From DASQFI01 sp963780895 (GTDB lineage: Bacteria; Acidobacteriota; Vicinamibacteria; Vicinamibacterales; SCN-69-37): 64,000 nt of DNA. The notes below the pieces were generated by a model, which saw nothing but the letters and a program-made list of their open reading frames with translations, had not been told where the DNA came from and did no database searches. The stretch lies in the NCBI GenBank assembly GCA_963780895.1, contig CAWAEG010000008.1:1-64000 (forward strand). Reading direction: 5' to 3'. Below are positions 29,244 through 37,866 of the stretch, piece after piece. Made by a program: the position numbers and the translations under genes. Position 1 is the stretch's first letter. The number at the start of each line of letters is the position of its first letter.

Positions 29244-29645
29244 CTAGCGGGGAACCTGTGCGGTCGTCGCCGGGCGCGCATCCCGAATGATGACGAGCGT
29301 TTCGCCGGGCTTGATCAAGCCCAGCTCACGCCGGGCCGCTTCCTCCATCGCAGCCGCCGGGTGTTCCTGAATCCGGCGGATTTCGTCCGTGAGGTGTTTG
29401 TTGTCCACGCGGAGCTTCGTGAGGTCCCCGACCAGCGTCCCGTGCTCCTGATGGCCCCGAAGCGTCGCCAGGTATCCGTTTTCGCCGATGACCGCGTTGA
29501 CCATCAGGGCGCACGATCCCATGAAGAGACCGTAGGTCACCCAGCGCCGCCGCCGCTGCTTCGAATCCGGGATGTTGTAGAGCTGACGTCGGGGACGAGG
29601 CCACGTTCGAGGCGGCTCGTGGTCTCCCGGCGAAGAGGAATTCAT
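29244..29645 (-). CDS. FtsB/DivIC-like septum protein
   Basis: 133 residues from ATG 29645 with AGAAAGG about 8 bases upstream. A basic N-terminal tail is followed by one membrane segment (YGLFMGSCALMVNAVIGENG) and a coiled coil (LVGDLTKLRVDNKHLTDEI), then the proline-containing closing part EEAARRELGLIKPGETLVI, which is the signature of FtsB/DivIC septum-formation initiators. It would sit in the inner membrane, linking FtsL and FtsQ in the divisome. It is divergent from cutA with a 54-base gap that must contain both promoters. Confidence 0.82.
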   Translation of the reverse strand: MNSSSPGDHEPPRTWPRPRRQLYNIPDSKQRRRRWVTYGLFMGSCALMVNAVIGENGYLATLRGHQEHGTLVGDLTKLRVDNKHLTDEIRRIQEHPAAAMEEAARRELGLIKPGETLVIIRDARPATTAQVPR

Positions 29646-29699
29646 GCGCGACACCTTTCTATCAGGTTTTCGACCCCTGTACAAGTGGAAAATAGCCCC

Positions 29700-30032
29700 A
29701 TGAGCGAATTCGTGATGGCCCTCACCACGGTTCCCGGCGACTTCGACAGCACCGCGCTGGCCCAGGACCTCGTGGGCGCGGGGCTCGCGGCGTGTGTGAA
29801 CATCGTGCCGTCAATCAAATCGATCTACACATGGGAAGGGGTTCCGCAGGCGGACCACGAGCAGCAGCTGTTCATCAAGACGACCACCGATCAGGTGGAC
29901 GCGCTGTGGGAGGTCCTCCGCAGCCGCCATCCGTATGACGTGCCCGAATTCCTCGTCATCCCCGTCGTGGACGGCAGCGAAGACTATCTGCGGTGGGTGG
30001 AGCGCAGTGTAGGACCGCGATCAGAGTCGTGA
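29700..30032 (+). CDS. cutA: CutA1 divalent-cation tolerance protein
   Basis: 110 residues, close to the family norm. MALTTVPGDFDSTALAQDLV, LAACVNIVPSIKSIYTWEG, QLFIKTTTDQVDALWEVLRS and the end PEFLVIPVVDGSEDYLRWV cover the full trimeric ferredoxin-like CutA fold. Its role in bacteria is uncertain; it binds divalent metals and was linked to copper tolerance in E. coli. The stop is two bases upstream of a palindromic hairpin shared with the convergent metB-like gene. The chosen start gives a compact protein; in-frame codons upstream overlap the divergent FtsB-like gene and are unlikely. Confidence 0.9.
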   Translation: MSEFVMALTTVPGDFDSTALAQDLVGAGLAACVNIVPSIKSIYTWEGVPQADHEQQLFIKTTTDQVDALWEVLRSRHPYDVPEFLVIPVVDGSEDYLRWVERSVGPRSES

Positions 30033-30033
30033 G

Positions 30034-30081
30034 GACCTCCGAGGTCATTTTTCAAGATTCGTAAAATGACCTCGGAGGTCA
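30034..30081. terminator. Bidirectional terminator-like palindrome between cutA and metB-like genes
   Basis: ACCTCCGAGGTCATTTT at 30035-30051 is repeated as its reverse complement at 30063-30079, with an 11-base loop. Each strand therefore ends its stem with a T-tract (TTTT), and the metB stop TGA lies in the right arm. Both features fit a terminator used by the two convergent genes. Each arm is itself nearly palindromic, built on the 13-mer GACCTCGGAGGTC, which recurs in hutH at 38865-38877. Confidence 0.7.
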
Positions 30082-31236
30082 TTTCCCCAAAGCCTGTTCG
30101 AGATCCTCTTTCAGGTCCTCGACATCTTCGATCCCGGCCGAAATCCGAATCATGCTGTCGGTAATGCCAATGGCCGCCCGGCGATCGGCCGGGACGGAGG
30201 CGTGCGTCATGGTCGCCGGATGGCAGACGAGGGTTTCCACCCCGCCGAGGCTTTCGGCGAGCGACATCAGCTTGAAGCGGTTGAGCACCTCGCGGGCCCG
30301 TTCGAAGGATTCCACTTCGAACGAGAGCATGCCGCCGAAGCCGTTCGGCATCTGCCGCCGCGCCAGCTCGTGCTGCGGATGGTCGGGCAGCCCGGGGTAG
30401 AAGACCCGCGTCACCTTGGGATGGCGGGCGAGGTATTCCGCCAGCGCCTGGCCGTTGGCCGAGTGCTGCGCCATGCGGACCTTCAGCGTCTTCGTGCCGC
30501 GCAGCACCAGCCACGAGTCGAACGGGCTCAGGATGGCCCCCGCGGCGTTCTGCACGAACCTGAGCCACTCGATGTCCTCGTCGCGCGTGGCGATGACGAT
30601 GCCGCCCACCGAATCGCTGTGGCCGTTGAGGTATTTCGTCGTGCTGTGCACCACCAGATCGGCGCCGAGCTCGATCGGCCGCTGCAGACAGGGACTGGCG
30701 AAGGTGTTGTCGACGACCACGAGCGCGCCGTGCTGGTGCGCCAGATGTGCGGCCTTGGCGATGTCCGTGAGCCGGAGGACCGGATTGGTGGGCGTCTCGA
30801 GAAAGACGCACTTCGTCTTCGGCGTGAGGGCGCGCTCGATCTCGGTCAGCTTCGAGGTATCCACGAAGCTGAACGTCAGGCCGTACCGCGTCAGCACCTT
30901 GTCGAACAATCGGAACGTGCCGCCGTAGGTGTTGTCGGTGACGACCACATGATCGCCCGTCGCGAGGCGCGCCGTGATGGCGCCGATCGCGGCCATGCCG
31001 GAGGCGAACGCGAACGCCGCGCGTCCGCCTTCGATCGCCGCGAGGTTCGCTTCGAGCGCGCTCCGCGTCGGGTTCTGCGTGCGCGCGTACTCGAAGCCCT
31101 TGTGCTCGCCGAGCGCGTCCTGGACGTACGTCGCGGTCTGAAAAATCGGGGTGATGATCGCGCCGGTCGACGGGTCGGGCACCTGGCCGGCGTGAATGCA
31201 GATCGTAGCGAAACGTGCACGCGTCGTGAGCTTCAT
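30079..31236 (-). CDS. Cystathionine gamma-synthase/lyase-type PLP enzyme
   Basis: 385 residues. Family Cys/Met-metabolism PLP enzyme: FATICIHAGQVPDPSTGAII and PIFQTATYVQD at the start, YARTQNPTRSALEANLAAIEGG, the PLP-binding lysine in STTKYLNGHSDSVGG, and SLGGVETLVCHPATMTHASV near the end. It acts in transsulfuration or sulfur-amino-acid breakdown in the cytoplasm; sequence alone does not separate MetB, MetC/lyase and methionine gamma-lyase, and no neighbouring met gene helps. The start ATG is divergent from the RsbU-type phosphatase gene, about 60-115 bases away. The 3' end overlaps the palindromic terminator. Confidence 0.88.
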   Translation of the reverse strand: MKLTTRARFATICIHAGQVPDPSTGAIITPIFQTATYVQDALGEHKGFEYARTQNPTRSALEANLAAIEGGRAAFAFASGMAAIGAITARLATGDHVVVTDNTYGGTFRLFDKVLTRYGLTFSFVDTSKLTEIERALTPKTKCVFLETPTNPVLRLTDIAKAAHLAHQHGALVVVDNTFASPCLQRPIELGADLVVHSTTKYLNGHSDSVGGIVIATRDEDIEWLRFVQNAAGAILSPFDSWLVLRGTKTLKVRMAQHSANGQALAEYLARHPKVTRVFYPGLPDHPQHELARRQMPNGFGGMLSFEVESFERAREVLNRFKLMSLAESLGGVETLVCHPATMTHASVPADRRAAIGITDSMIRISAGIEDVEDLKEDLEQALGK

Positions 31237-31294
31237 GCGGCGGCGGCGCCTAACGATAGTCTGTTATCATGCGCTTTGCAATTTGCAGAGCCTC

Positions 31295-33412
31295 GTGAGA
31301 CGGTGGCTGACACGCCTGAGTCCACGCGGCGCCGGTGACGAACGCGTTCACGTGCCTTCGACCTCCGACACACCCGGAGCGCCGCCTTCCCGCCGCGACT
31401 TCCCGTACTTCGAGACCCTGCCGGGCCGGCTCTTCATTCTGTCCGGCGTGCTCGTCGCGGTCCTGTTCGTGCTCCGTCAATTCGTCGCGCTCCCGGAGAT
31501 CGTCGACATCTTCCGCAAGGTCGTGTCGATCGCCTTCCTCGTCGCCGCGGGCTGGCTCGGCGCGCTCGTCGTCCGGCAGAACCGGCGGCTCGTGTTGTGG
31601 CGCGTCCGGCGAAAACTCGTCCTCTCGTATCTGCTGCTCGGGTTCGTGCCGGTCGTGCTCGTCGCCATCTTCGCGCTGACCGGCGGGGTGATGCTCCACA
31701 CCAACGTCGCGGCGTACGTCTTCGACGAAGGCTTTCGCGATTTTCAGGACGACGTCCAGCAGATCGCCGAGACGTCCGCCCTCGAGCTCGGCCGCACCCC
31801 GCAGAATGTGCAGGCCGCGCTCGATCGGAAAGTGGCGAACCTCTCACCGCAGTATCCGACCTTGTCGCTGGAGGTGCTGCCCGCCACCCATGATGGCGCG
31901 ACCGTGAGCGGAGGCGCCGCCGACCGGACCGCTCGCGCCGGACCATGGCGGCACGTGCCGCCGCCGTCGGGCATTCCACCCTGGATCGGGATCGCCCGAG
32001 GATTCCGCGGCGTTCTGGCGATCGGCGCGACCAGCCCGTCGGAGGACCCCCATCTGGTCATTCGCGCGGTCGTGCCGACGCCCGATGGAACACGCTTCGT
32101 CCTTGCGGATCTGCCCGTCGACAACGATCTCGTCGCGCGGCTCGAGGACCGCACGGGCGCACGGATGGGCGAGATGTCAATCGATCCGGTCTGCGGAGGG
32201 CCGGAGGTCCAGACGGAGGGCCTGCAGCGCGGCCGCATGCTCTCGCTGTTCCGCCGCACGGTCTACTTCATGGACTGTACGGAATGGGATTTCGGCCGGA
32301 CCGGCCGGGTCTCGGTGGGCCTCGACGCGCCGGTCGGCCGCTTGTACAACCGTGTCGCGTCGGCGCAGGAGAACGTCCTCGGACCGACACGCTTTCTCGC
32401 GGCACTGGCGGTGCTCGGCGTCCTGTTTCTCATCATCCAGGGCTCGGCGCTCTTCTTCGGCGTGGTGCTCGCGCGGTCGATTACGGCGGCCGTGCACGAG
32501 CTGTTCGTCGGCACGGCGCGTGTCCAGCAGGGCGACTTCGGCCACCGGATCACGATCGAGTCGCGCGACCAGCTCGGCGATCTGGCCGATTCGTTCAACC
32601 GCATGAGCGCGAGCATCGAGCACTTGCTCCACGTGCAGCGGGAAAAACAGCGGCTGGACGACGAGCTGCGCATCGCGCGCGACATCCAGAAATCGCTGCT
32701 GCCGGTCGAGCCGCCGCGCGTCGCCGGCGTCACGTTCGCGGATCTCTGCGAGCCCGCGCGTGAAGTAGGCGGGGACTACTACGACTTCTTCGAGATCGGG
32801 CCGCGCCAGATCGGCGTGCTCATCGCGGACGTCTCGGGCAAGGGCACGTCGGCCGCCCTCTACATGGCCGAGCTCAAGGGGCTGATGCTGGCATTGAGCC
32901 ACCAGGAACGGTCGCCGCGGAAGCTGCTCATTGACGTGAACCGCCGGCTGGCCGCACATCTCGACAACCGCAGCTTCATCACGATGACCTACGCGATCAT
33001 CGACCTCGAAGCCGCCACGCTCACGCTGGCGCGCGCCGGCCACACCCCCACGATTGTCGTCTCGGACGGCGCCAGCCACCTGATCACGCCCGAAGGGATG
33101 GTGCTCGGGCTGCGGCTGCCGGGGGCCGGCGAACGGTTCGAGCAGATGCTGTGTGAACACTCGCAGCCGATCGCGCCGGGCGACGTGATCGTGATGTATA
33201 CCGATGGCATCACCGAGGCCATGGACGGCGACGGCGAGCTCTTCGGCGACACCGCGCTGGCGCACCTGCTCGCCAGCCAGCAGCACCTGGACGCCGCGGG
33301 TATCCGCGAACGCGTGCTGCGCGAGGTGAAGGCGTTCGTGGGCGACGCCGAGCAACACGATGACATGACGATGGTGGTGATCAAGATTGGCGACATCGGG
33401 GCGGCCGCCTGA
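31295..33412 (+). CDS. RsbU/SpoIIE-type PP2C phosphatase with HAMP domain
   Basis: About 705 residues. Two or three N-terminal membrane helices (LFILSGVLVAVLFVLRQFVA; VVSIAFLVAAGWLGALVV; LLLGFVPVVLVAIFALTGGV) lead to a periplasmic sensory region, another membrane helix around residue 400 and a HAMP linker (RVQQGDFGHRITIESRDQLG). A coiled coil (HVQREKQRLDDELRIARDIQ) joins it to the PP2C-like domain with AREVGGDYYDFFEI, ADVSGKGTSAALYMA and TLTLARAGHTPTIVV. Such proteins dephosphorylate anti-sigma-factor antagonists (STAS proteins) in response to signals. A STAS protein gene is at 62 kb, but no link is shown. The start is uncertain: GTG 31295 and GTG 31352 are both possible. Confidence 0.85.
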   Translation: MRRWLTRLSPRGAGDERVHVPSTSDTPGAPPSRRDFPYFETLPGRLFILSGVLVAVLFVLRQFVALPEIVDIFRKVVSIAFLVAAGWLGALVVRQNRRLVLWRVRRKLVLSYLLLGFVPVVLVAIFALTGGVMLHTNVAAYVFDEGFRDFQDDVQQIAETSALELGRTPQNVQAALDRKVANLSPQYPTLSLEVLPATHDGATVSGGAADRTARAGPWRHVPPPSGIPPWIGIARGFRGVLAIGATSPSEDPHLVIRAVVPTPDGTRFVLADLPVDNDLVARLEDRTGARMGEMSIDPVCGGPEVQTEGLQRGRMLSLFRRTVYFMDCTEWDFGRTGRVSVGLDAPVGRLYNRVASAQENVLGPTRFLAALAVLGVLFLIIQGSALFFGVVLARSITAAVHELFVGTARVQQGDFGHRITIESRDQLGDLADSFNRMSASIEHLLHVQREKQRLDDELRIARDIQKSLLPVEPPRVAGVTFADLCEPAREVGGDYYDFFEIGPRQIGVLIADVSGKGTSAALYMAELKGLMLALSHQERSPRKLLIDVNRRLAAHLDNRSFITMTYAIIDLEAATLTLARAGHTPTIVVSDGASHLITPEGMVLGLRLPGAGERFEQMLCEHSQPIAPGDVIVMYTDGITEAMDGDGELFGDTALAHLLASQQHLDAAGIRERVLREVKAFVGDAEQHDDMTMVVIKIGDIGAAA

Positions 33413-33419
33413 GGCCCGC

Positions 33420-34388
33420 ATGAGTCAGCGCAGATCGGCGAACGTCGATCCGGTCGAAATCCTGAGGACGCACTCGTCCGTCGAGGCGGAAGTCGTCCGC
33501 GGGCTCCTCGACGCCCACGGCATCGAGGCGAGCGTCGGATCCGCGCTCTCGCCGTCCCTGTTTCCGATGCGGTTCGGCCAGGCCGAGTTCCGCATCACAG
33601 TCGCGAGCGCGGCCGCCGGACGGGCCCGCGAGCTCATCGCGGGGCACCTCGACGAAGCCGCCGCCAGCGAGGTCCGCCGGCTCAGCGAGAACCTCGGCCC
33701 GCTCGAAGACGTCATCAACTACCACTTCAGCGACCTGGGCCTGCTCGAGCATGCGCTCACGCACCGATCCCGCGCGCACGAAGACGCGTCCGGCGGCGTG
33801 ATCGACAACGAGTCGCTCGAGTTCCTGGGCGATGCCGTGCTCGGCTTCGTCATCGCCGATCTCCTGTTCACGCAGTTCCCGACCCACAGCGAGGGCTACA
33901 AATCGAAGGTGAAGGCGGGCATCGTCTCGTCGGTCGCGCTCGCGCGCCTGGCCGAAGAGATCGATCTCGGCCGCTACGTGCTGCTCGGGCGCGGAGAAGA
34001 GAAGACCGGGGGCCGGCAGAAGCACGCGATTCTCGCCGACAGCTTCGAGGCGCTGATTGCGGCGATCTATCTCGACGGCGGCATCGAACCGGCGCGCGAC
34101 TTCATCCTCTCGCGGCTCGCGCCGCTCGTCATCGCCGCCGGCGACCGCGCCGCCGAAGCGGCGTTCACCGAGGACTGGAAATCGGCGCTCCAGGAATGGC
34201 TCCAATCAGTCGGGAAGGGGCTGCCCGTGTACCGCCTCGCGTCGGCCGAAGGACCCGATCACCGGAAGCGATTCGACATCGAAGTCGTCGTGGGCGGCGT
34301 CGTCGCGGGGCGCGCGGTCGGCCGATCGAAGAAGGACGCTGAACAGCAGGCGGCGAAGGAAGCGCTCGCGCGGCTGAAGGAACAGTAA
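33420..34388 (+). CDS. rnc: RNase III with an N-terminal DUF2007 domain
   Basis: 322 residues. Residues about 10-80 resemble DUF2007 (VEILRTHSSVEAEVVRGLLD, then HGIEASVG and FRITVASAAAGRARELI), which is normally a stand-alone small domain. Residues about 92-225 form RNase III: NESLEFLGDAVLG (catalytic Glu134 and Asp138) and ADSFEALIAAIYLDGG (Asp207 and Glu210). Residues about 240-320 are the double-stranded RNA-binding domain (KSALQEWLQSVGKG, AVGRSKKDAEQQAAKEAL). The enzyme processes rRNA and other duplex RNA. Typical RNase III is about 225-240 residues, so the extra domain is the oddity. It starts 7 bases after the RsbU-type gene, probably in the same transcript. Confidence 0.92.
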   Translation: MSQRRSANVDPVEILRTHSSVEAEVVRGLLDAHGIEASVGSALSPSLFPMRFGQAEFRITVASAAAGRARELIAGHLDEAAASEVRRLSENLGPLEDVINYHFSDLGLLEHALTHRSRAHEDASGGVIDNESLEFLGDAVLGFVIADLLFTQFPTHSEGYKSKVKAGIVSSVALARLAEEIDLGRYVLLGRGEEKTGGRQKHAILADSFEALIAAIYLDGGIEPARDFILSRLAPLVIAAGDRAAEAAFTEDWKSALQEWLQSVGKGLPVYRLASAEGPDHRKRFDIEVVVGGVVAGRAVGRSKKDAEQQAAKEALARLKEQ

Positions 34389-34414
34389 CGCGTCTGAACC
34401 GAAGGCGTGTCATT

Positions 34415-34835
34415 AAAGCGCTTGTCCAGATCAACTGCGCCTGCCAGGCCGACGCACTTGTCACGAGCAGAAGCGCCTGTCACAGAGCTTGGACCACGAA
34501 GCTCACGAAGGACACGAAGACTGCGCTGACCTGGCGGCCGCCTGCGGCGGCCACGCGATCTGTGAGAGCCAGCGACCCGACAAGACGTCTGAAAGTAGGT
34601 TTCGCACTTGGGGGGACGGGTCTCGGTTGCGCGAGCAAGACCCGTCCCCCACCGCCCGAAACCTCGGCTTACGTCTTGTCGGGTTGCTGGCGCTCACAAA
34701 TCGCGGCCCGGCGAGGCCGGGCCCGCCAGGTCAGCGAGTGTCTTCAAAGCGCTCGCACACCTGTCGGGTCTTCCTTCGTGAGCTTCGTGTCCTTCGTGGT
34801 GCCCGCTCTTGGCAAGTGATTCTGGCAAGCGCTTT
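34415..34835. repeat. Nested imperfect palindrome of about 420 bp
   Basis: Five pairs of inverted repeats are nested around one centre: 34415-34429 with 34822-34835, 34494-34519 with 34774-34799 (CACGAAGGACACGAAG-type repeats), 34525-34537 with 34723-34735, 34567-34588 with 34671-34694, and 34611-34623 with 34638-34650 (GGGGGACGGGTCT and its complement). The innermost loop is 14 bases. It fills the junction between the convergent rnc and ATPase genes. The ATPase frame runs into the right half and ends there. It could be a bidirectional terminator, or a composite of mobile palindromic repeats. Confidence 0.75.
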
Positions 34836-36052
34836 AGGCAAGCGCTTTTCGACAAGATGATCCTCTTCGTTGTGTCCCGGCCCGAGGCGCGACTGATGGA
34901 ACTCAGTCGATCTCTACAATGCCGGAATCGCGGCGCGCAGTGGCTATCGGCGATCCGTTCGACGGTCACGACGGCGGGTTCCGGTGACGGACGGGCCGGC
35001 GCCTGAGACAGGCGCGCCAGCGCGTAGGCCTGCACTTCACGCACGATCTCGTCGTCGGTCGGCGGCACGGGCCGGCCGTAGAGACGGACGTACAGGCGGA
35101 GCAGCGGATCCTCGAACGAGTACCGCTTGCTGCGGCAGGTGACGAGGTCGACGTCCTCGAGCCACGACAGGTAGTCCTTCGTCGAGCCGGGCGTGCGGTG
35201 CAGGTGCTGCGCGATCTCGGTGAGGTTCTGCGGTTCGTGCGCCGCGAGAATGCCCAGGATCGCCTTGAGTGCGCCGTATCCGCGCGCGCGGTGCAGCCTG
35301 AATTCGTAGCTCTCGCGGCAGCGGGCCGTCAGCCGGCCGGCAGGCGCGAAGAGCGCGGCGACCGCCGCGACGGGATCGATCGCCGAGTTCATCGTCGAGA
35401 GCGATTCGACGACCAGGTGGACGTAGCCGGCACGGCCTGCGGTGAGCGCGGCCACGGCCGGGGCAATCCGCTCCGCCCAGTCGCGCCGCCCGCCGTCGAA
35501 AAGCAGCGCGAGCGAGAGGACCTCCTGCGCGTCGAGCGACGGCACGTGGACGACCTCGAACCGCGACGGCGCGTCGCGGAGCCAGCGGTGCGCGCGCGTC
35601 GTGAAGCGCGACGCGAGCACGAACCGCGCGGGGCTCGACGCGAGCCTCGCGATGAGCTCGCGCTGTACATGTCGCAGCCCCGGGAAGCTCTCGAACGTCC
35701 GGACGTCGAGCACCTCGTCGATGAGGAACGTGACGGGTGGCTGGCCGTCGCTCGCCGCACCGTCGAAGTAGCCGACGAGCGCGTCGAACGCGACGCGAGC
35801 CGATGTCACCGGTTCGGCAGGTTGCGGCGCGTCCAGACGGCTCGCCTGGAGAACGGCGGCCAGGCAGCTTTCCGGCGTCGTCGCCGCGGCTGAGAAGTCG
35901 AGATACTGCGTCCGGTTGTCGCCGAGCAGGCGCTCGAGGCGCAACAGGAGAGACGTGCGGCCCGTGCCGCACGGACCCAGCACGACGGGGATGCGGCCCG
36001 CCTCCAGAGACGCGGCAATCCGGCGTTCGAATGCGGGCCGTTCGATAATCAC
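34694..36052 (-). CDS. P-loop ATPase of ORC/archaeal-ATPase type with winged-helix tail
   Basis: 452 residues. The start GTG at 36052 overlaps the hutU stop (GTGA), implying coupling. The nucleotide site is GPCGTGRTSLLL: a Walker A in which the usual Lys is Arg, so ATP hydrolysis may be weakened or lost. Walker B is VTFLIDEVLD, and VLASRFTTRAHRWLRD looks like a sensor region. After residue 260 a winged-helix domain is likely (LGILAAHEPQNLTEIAQHLH, SYFEDPLLR-like SFEDPLLRLYVRLYG), typical of Archaeal_ATPase proteins. The last 60 residues (from about DRLSSISRASGRDTT) are composition-biased and encoded by the palindrome at the 3' end (HHEGHEAHEG), so the natural C terminus is probably near residue 385. 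The function is unknown; position after hutU may be incidental. Confidence 0.7.
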   Translation of the reverse strand: MIIERPAFERRIAASLEAGRIPVVLGPCGTGRTSLLLRLERLLGDNRTQYLDFSAAATTPESCLAAVLQASRLDAPQPAEPVTSARVAFDALVGYFDGAASDGQPPVTFLIDEVLDVRTFESFPGLRHVQRELIARLASSPARFVLASRFTTRAHRWLRDAPSRFEVVHVPSLDAQEVLSLALLFDGGRRDWAERIAPAVAALTAGRAGYVHLVVESLSTMNSAIDPVAAVAALFAPAGRLTARCRESYEFRLHRARGYGALKAILGILAAHEPQNLTEIAQHLHRTPGSTKDYLSWLEDVDLVTCRSKRYSFEDPLLRLYVRLYGRPVPPTDDEIVREVQAYALARLSQAPARPSPEPAVVTVERIADSHCAPRFRHCRDRLSSISRASGRDTTKRIILSKSACLKRLPESLAKSGHHEGHEAHEGRPDRCASALKTLADLAGPASPGRDL

Positions 36053-37734
36053 GACGACGCCTCCGGCCCGGTGAGGCCCGGGATGTTCAGGCCGTGTCTG
36101 CGGGCGGCCGCGATCGCCTCCGGATAGCCGGCGTCGGCGTGGCGCGCGACGCCGATGCCGGGATCGGACGTCAGCACGCGTTCGAGCCTGGCGTCCGCTT
36201 CCTGCGAGCCGTCCGCCACCACGACCATGCCGGCGTGGATGGAATATCCGATGCCCACGCCTCCGCCATGATGGACGGACACCCAGGTGGCACCGGAAGA
36301 CGTGTTCAGGAGTGCATTCAGGACCGGCCAGTCCGCGATCGCGTCGCTGCCGTCGCGCATGCCCTCGGTCTCCCGGTTCGGCGACGCGACCGATCCGGAA
36401 TCGAGGTGGTCGCGGCCGATGACGATCGGCGCGGAGACGCGCCCGGTCCGCACGAGATCATTCAAGGCGAGGCCGAAGCGCGCCCGCTCGCCATACCCGA
36501 GCCAGAAGATCCGCGCGGGCAGCCCCTGAAACGCGACGCGTTCGCCGGCCATCCGGATCCACCGGCAGAGCGATTCGTCGTCGGCGAACATCTCGAGCGC
36601 CAGGTTGTCGGTTGCGCGAATGTCGTCCGGATCGCCCGAGAGCGCGGCCCAGCGGAACGGCCCCTTGCCTTCGCAGAAGAGCGGCCGCACGAACTCCGGG
36701 ACGAAGCCCGGGATGTCGAACGCCCGTGCGACGCCGGCCTGTTCGGCCTGCGCGCGGATGTTGTTGCCGTAGTCGAACGTGATCGCGCCGCGGGCCTGGA
36801 GCTCGAGCATGCCGCCGACGTGCGCGGCCATGGCCGCCATCGACCGGCGGACGTAGTCGTCGGGCGATGTGTCGCGCAGGCGCGCGGCCTCGGCGAGCGT
36901 CAGCCCGTTCGGCACGTAACCCTTCAGCGCATCGTGCGCGGAGGTCTGGTCGGTGAGCACGTCCGGCGTCACCCCCCGCGCCACGAGGGCCGGAATGACG
37001 TCGGCCGCGTTCGCTTCGAGGCCGATCGACCGCGCCTCGCCGCGCCGGCAGTATACGCGCGCGCGCGCGAGGGCGTCGTCGAGCGAATCGGTCGCCTCGT
37101 CGAGATACTTCGTGTCGAGACGCCGCCTGATGCGCGCCGCATCGACCTCGACCACCAGCGCCACGCCGTCGTTCATCGTCACGGCCAGCGGCTGGGCGCC
37201 GCCCATGCCGCCCAACCCGGCGGTCACCGTCAGCCGGCCACGCAAGGTGCCGCCGAAATGGCGCCGGGCCAGCGCCGCCAGCGTTTCATAGGTGCCCTGG
37301 AGAATCCCTTGCGTGCCGATGTAAATCCACGACCCGGCCGTCATCTGGCCGTACATCGTCAGCCCGCGGTCTTCGAGGTCCCTGAAATGCTTCCAGGTCG
37401 CCCAGGCGGGCACGAGCAGCGCGTTGGCGATGAGCACCCGGGGCGCCCACGGGTGCGTGCGAAACACACCGACCGGTTTGCCGGACTGGACGAGGAGCGT
37501 TTCGTCGTGATCGAGCGCTTTCAGCGACCGCACGATGGCGTCGAACGCCTCCCAGCTCCGCGCAGCCTTGCCCGACCCGCCGTACACGACGAGGTCCTCG
37601 GGCCGTTCGGCCACGTCCGGGTCCAGGTTGTTCATCAGCATCCGCAGCGCGGCTTCCTGCGGCCAGCCCTTGCACGAGAGGGTCGTGCCGCGGGGCGCTC
37701 GGACGACGGGGACGGTGGTACGCATGAAAGGCAC
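36049..37734 (-). CDS. hutU: Urocanate hydratase
   Basis: 561 residues, the usual length. It converts urocanate to imidazolonepropionate using bound NAD+ in histidine breakdown. Clear signatures are TAGLGGMGGAQPLAVTMNDG (NAD-binding), ARGAITFDYGNNIRAQA, GKGPFRWAALSGDPDDIRATD and ATWVSVHHGGGVGIGYSIHA. The start MPFMRTTVPVVRAPRG contains the conserved N-terminal RGT. It lies 133 bases downstream of hutH on the same strand, and its stop overlaps the ATPase start, so hutH-hutU-ATPase may form one operon. hutI and hutG are not in this window. Confidence 0.96.
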   Translation of the reverse strand: MPFMRTTVPVVRAPRGTTLSCKGWPQEAALRMLMNNLDPDVAERPEDLVVYGGSGKAARSWEAFDAIVRSLKALDHDETLLVQSGKPVGVFRTHPWAPRVLIANALLVPAWATWKHFRDLEDRGLTMYGQMTAGSWIYIGTQGILQGTYETLAALARRHFGGTLRGRLTVTAGLGGMGGAQPLAVTMNDGVALVVEVDAARIRRRLDTKYLDEATDSLDDALARARVYCRRGEARSIGLEANAADVIPALVARGVTPDVLTDQTSAHDALKGYVPNGLTLAEAARLRDTSPDDYVRRSMAAMAAHVGGMLELQARGAITFDYGNNIRAQAEQAGVARAFDIPGFVPEFVRPLFCEGKGPFRWAALSGDPDDIRATDNLALEMFADDESLCRWIRMAGERVAFQGLPARIFWLGYGERARFGLALNDLVRTGRVSAPIVIGRDHLDSGSVASPNRETEGMRDGSDAIADWPVLNALLNTSSGATWVSVHHGGGVGIGYSIHAGMVVVADGSQEADARLERVLTSDPGIGVARHADAGYPEAIAAARRHGLNIPGLTGPEASS

Positions 37735-37866
37735 AGACCCGATCCCGCGATCGTGACGCGGGTCAGATCCTCTGATTGCTCATCGCTGTGTTGAAGTCAT
37801 GAGAACCGCGGAAAGCGACACTCTAAAGAACGTCGCGAACGCGTGTCAACAATTGACAATGACAAC

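Noticed and set aside
31237..31294. SAM riboswitch in front of the metB-like gene
   Set aside because: The divergent gap is too short and has no expressed kink-turn or pseudoknot motifs that I can see.
36094..37794. Long plus-strand open frame of 566 codons opposite hutU
   Set aside because: It is the complement of a well-supported hutU gene. The composition is Arg/Gly/Asp/His-rich with no family signature, as expected for an antisense frame in GC-rich DNA.
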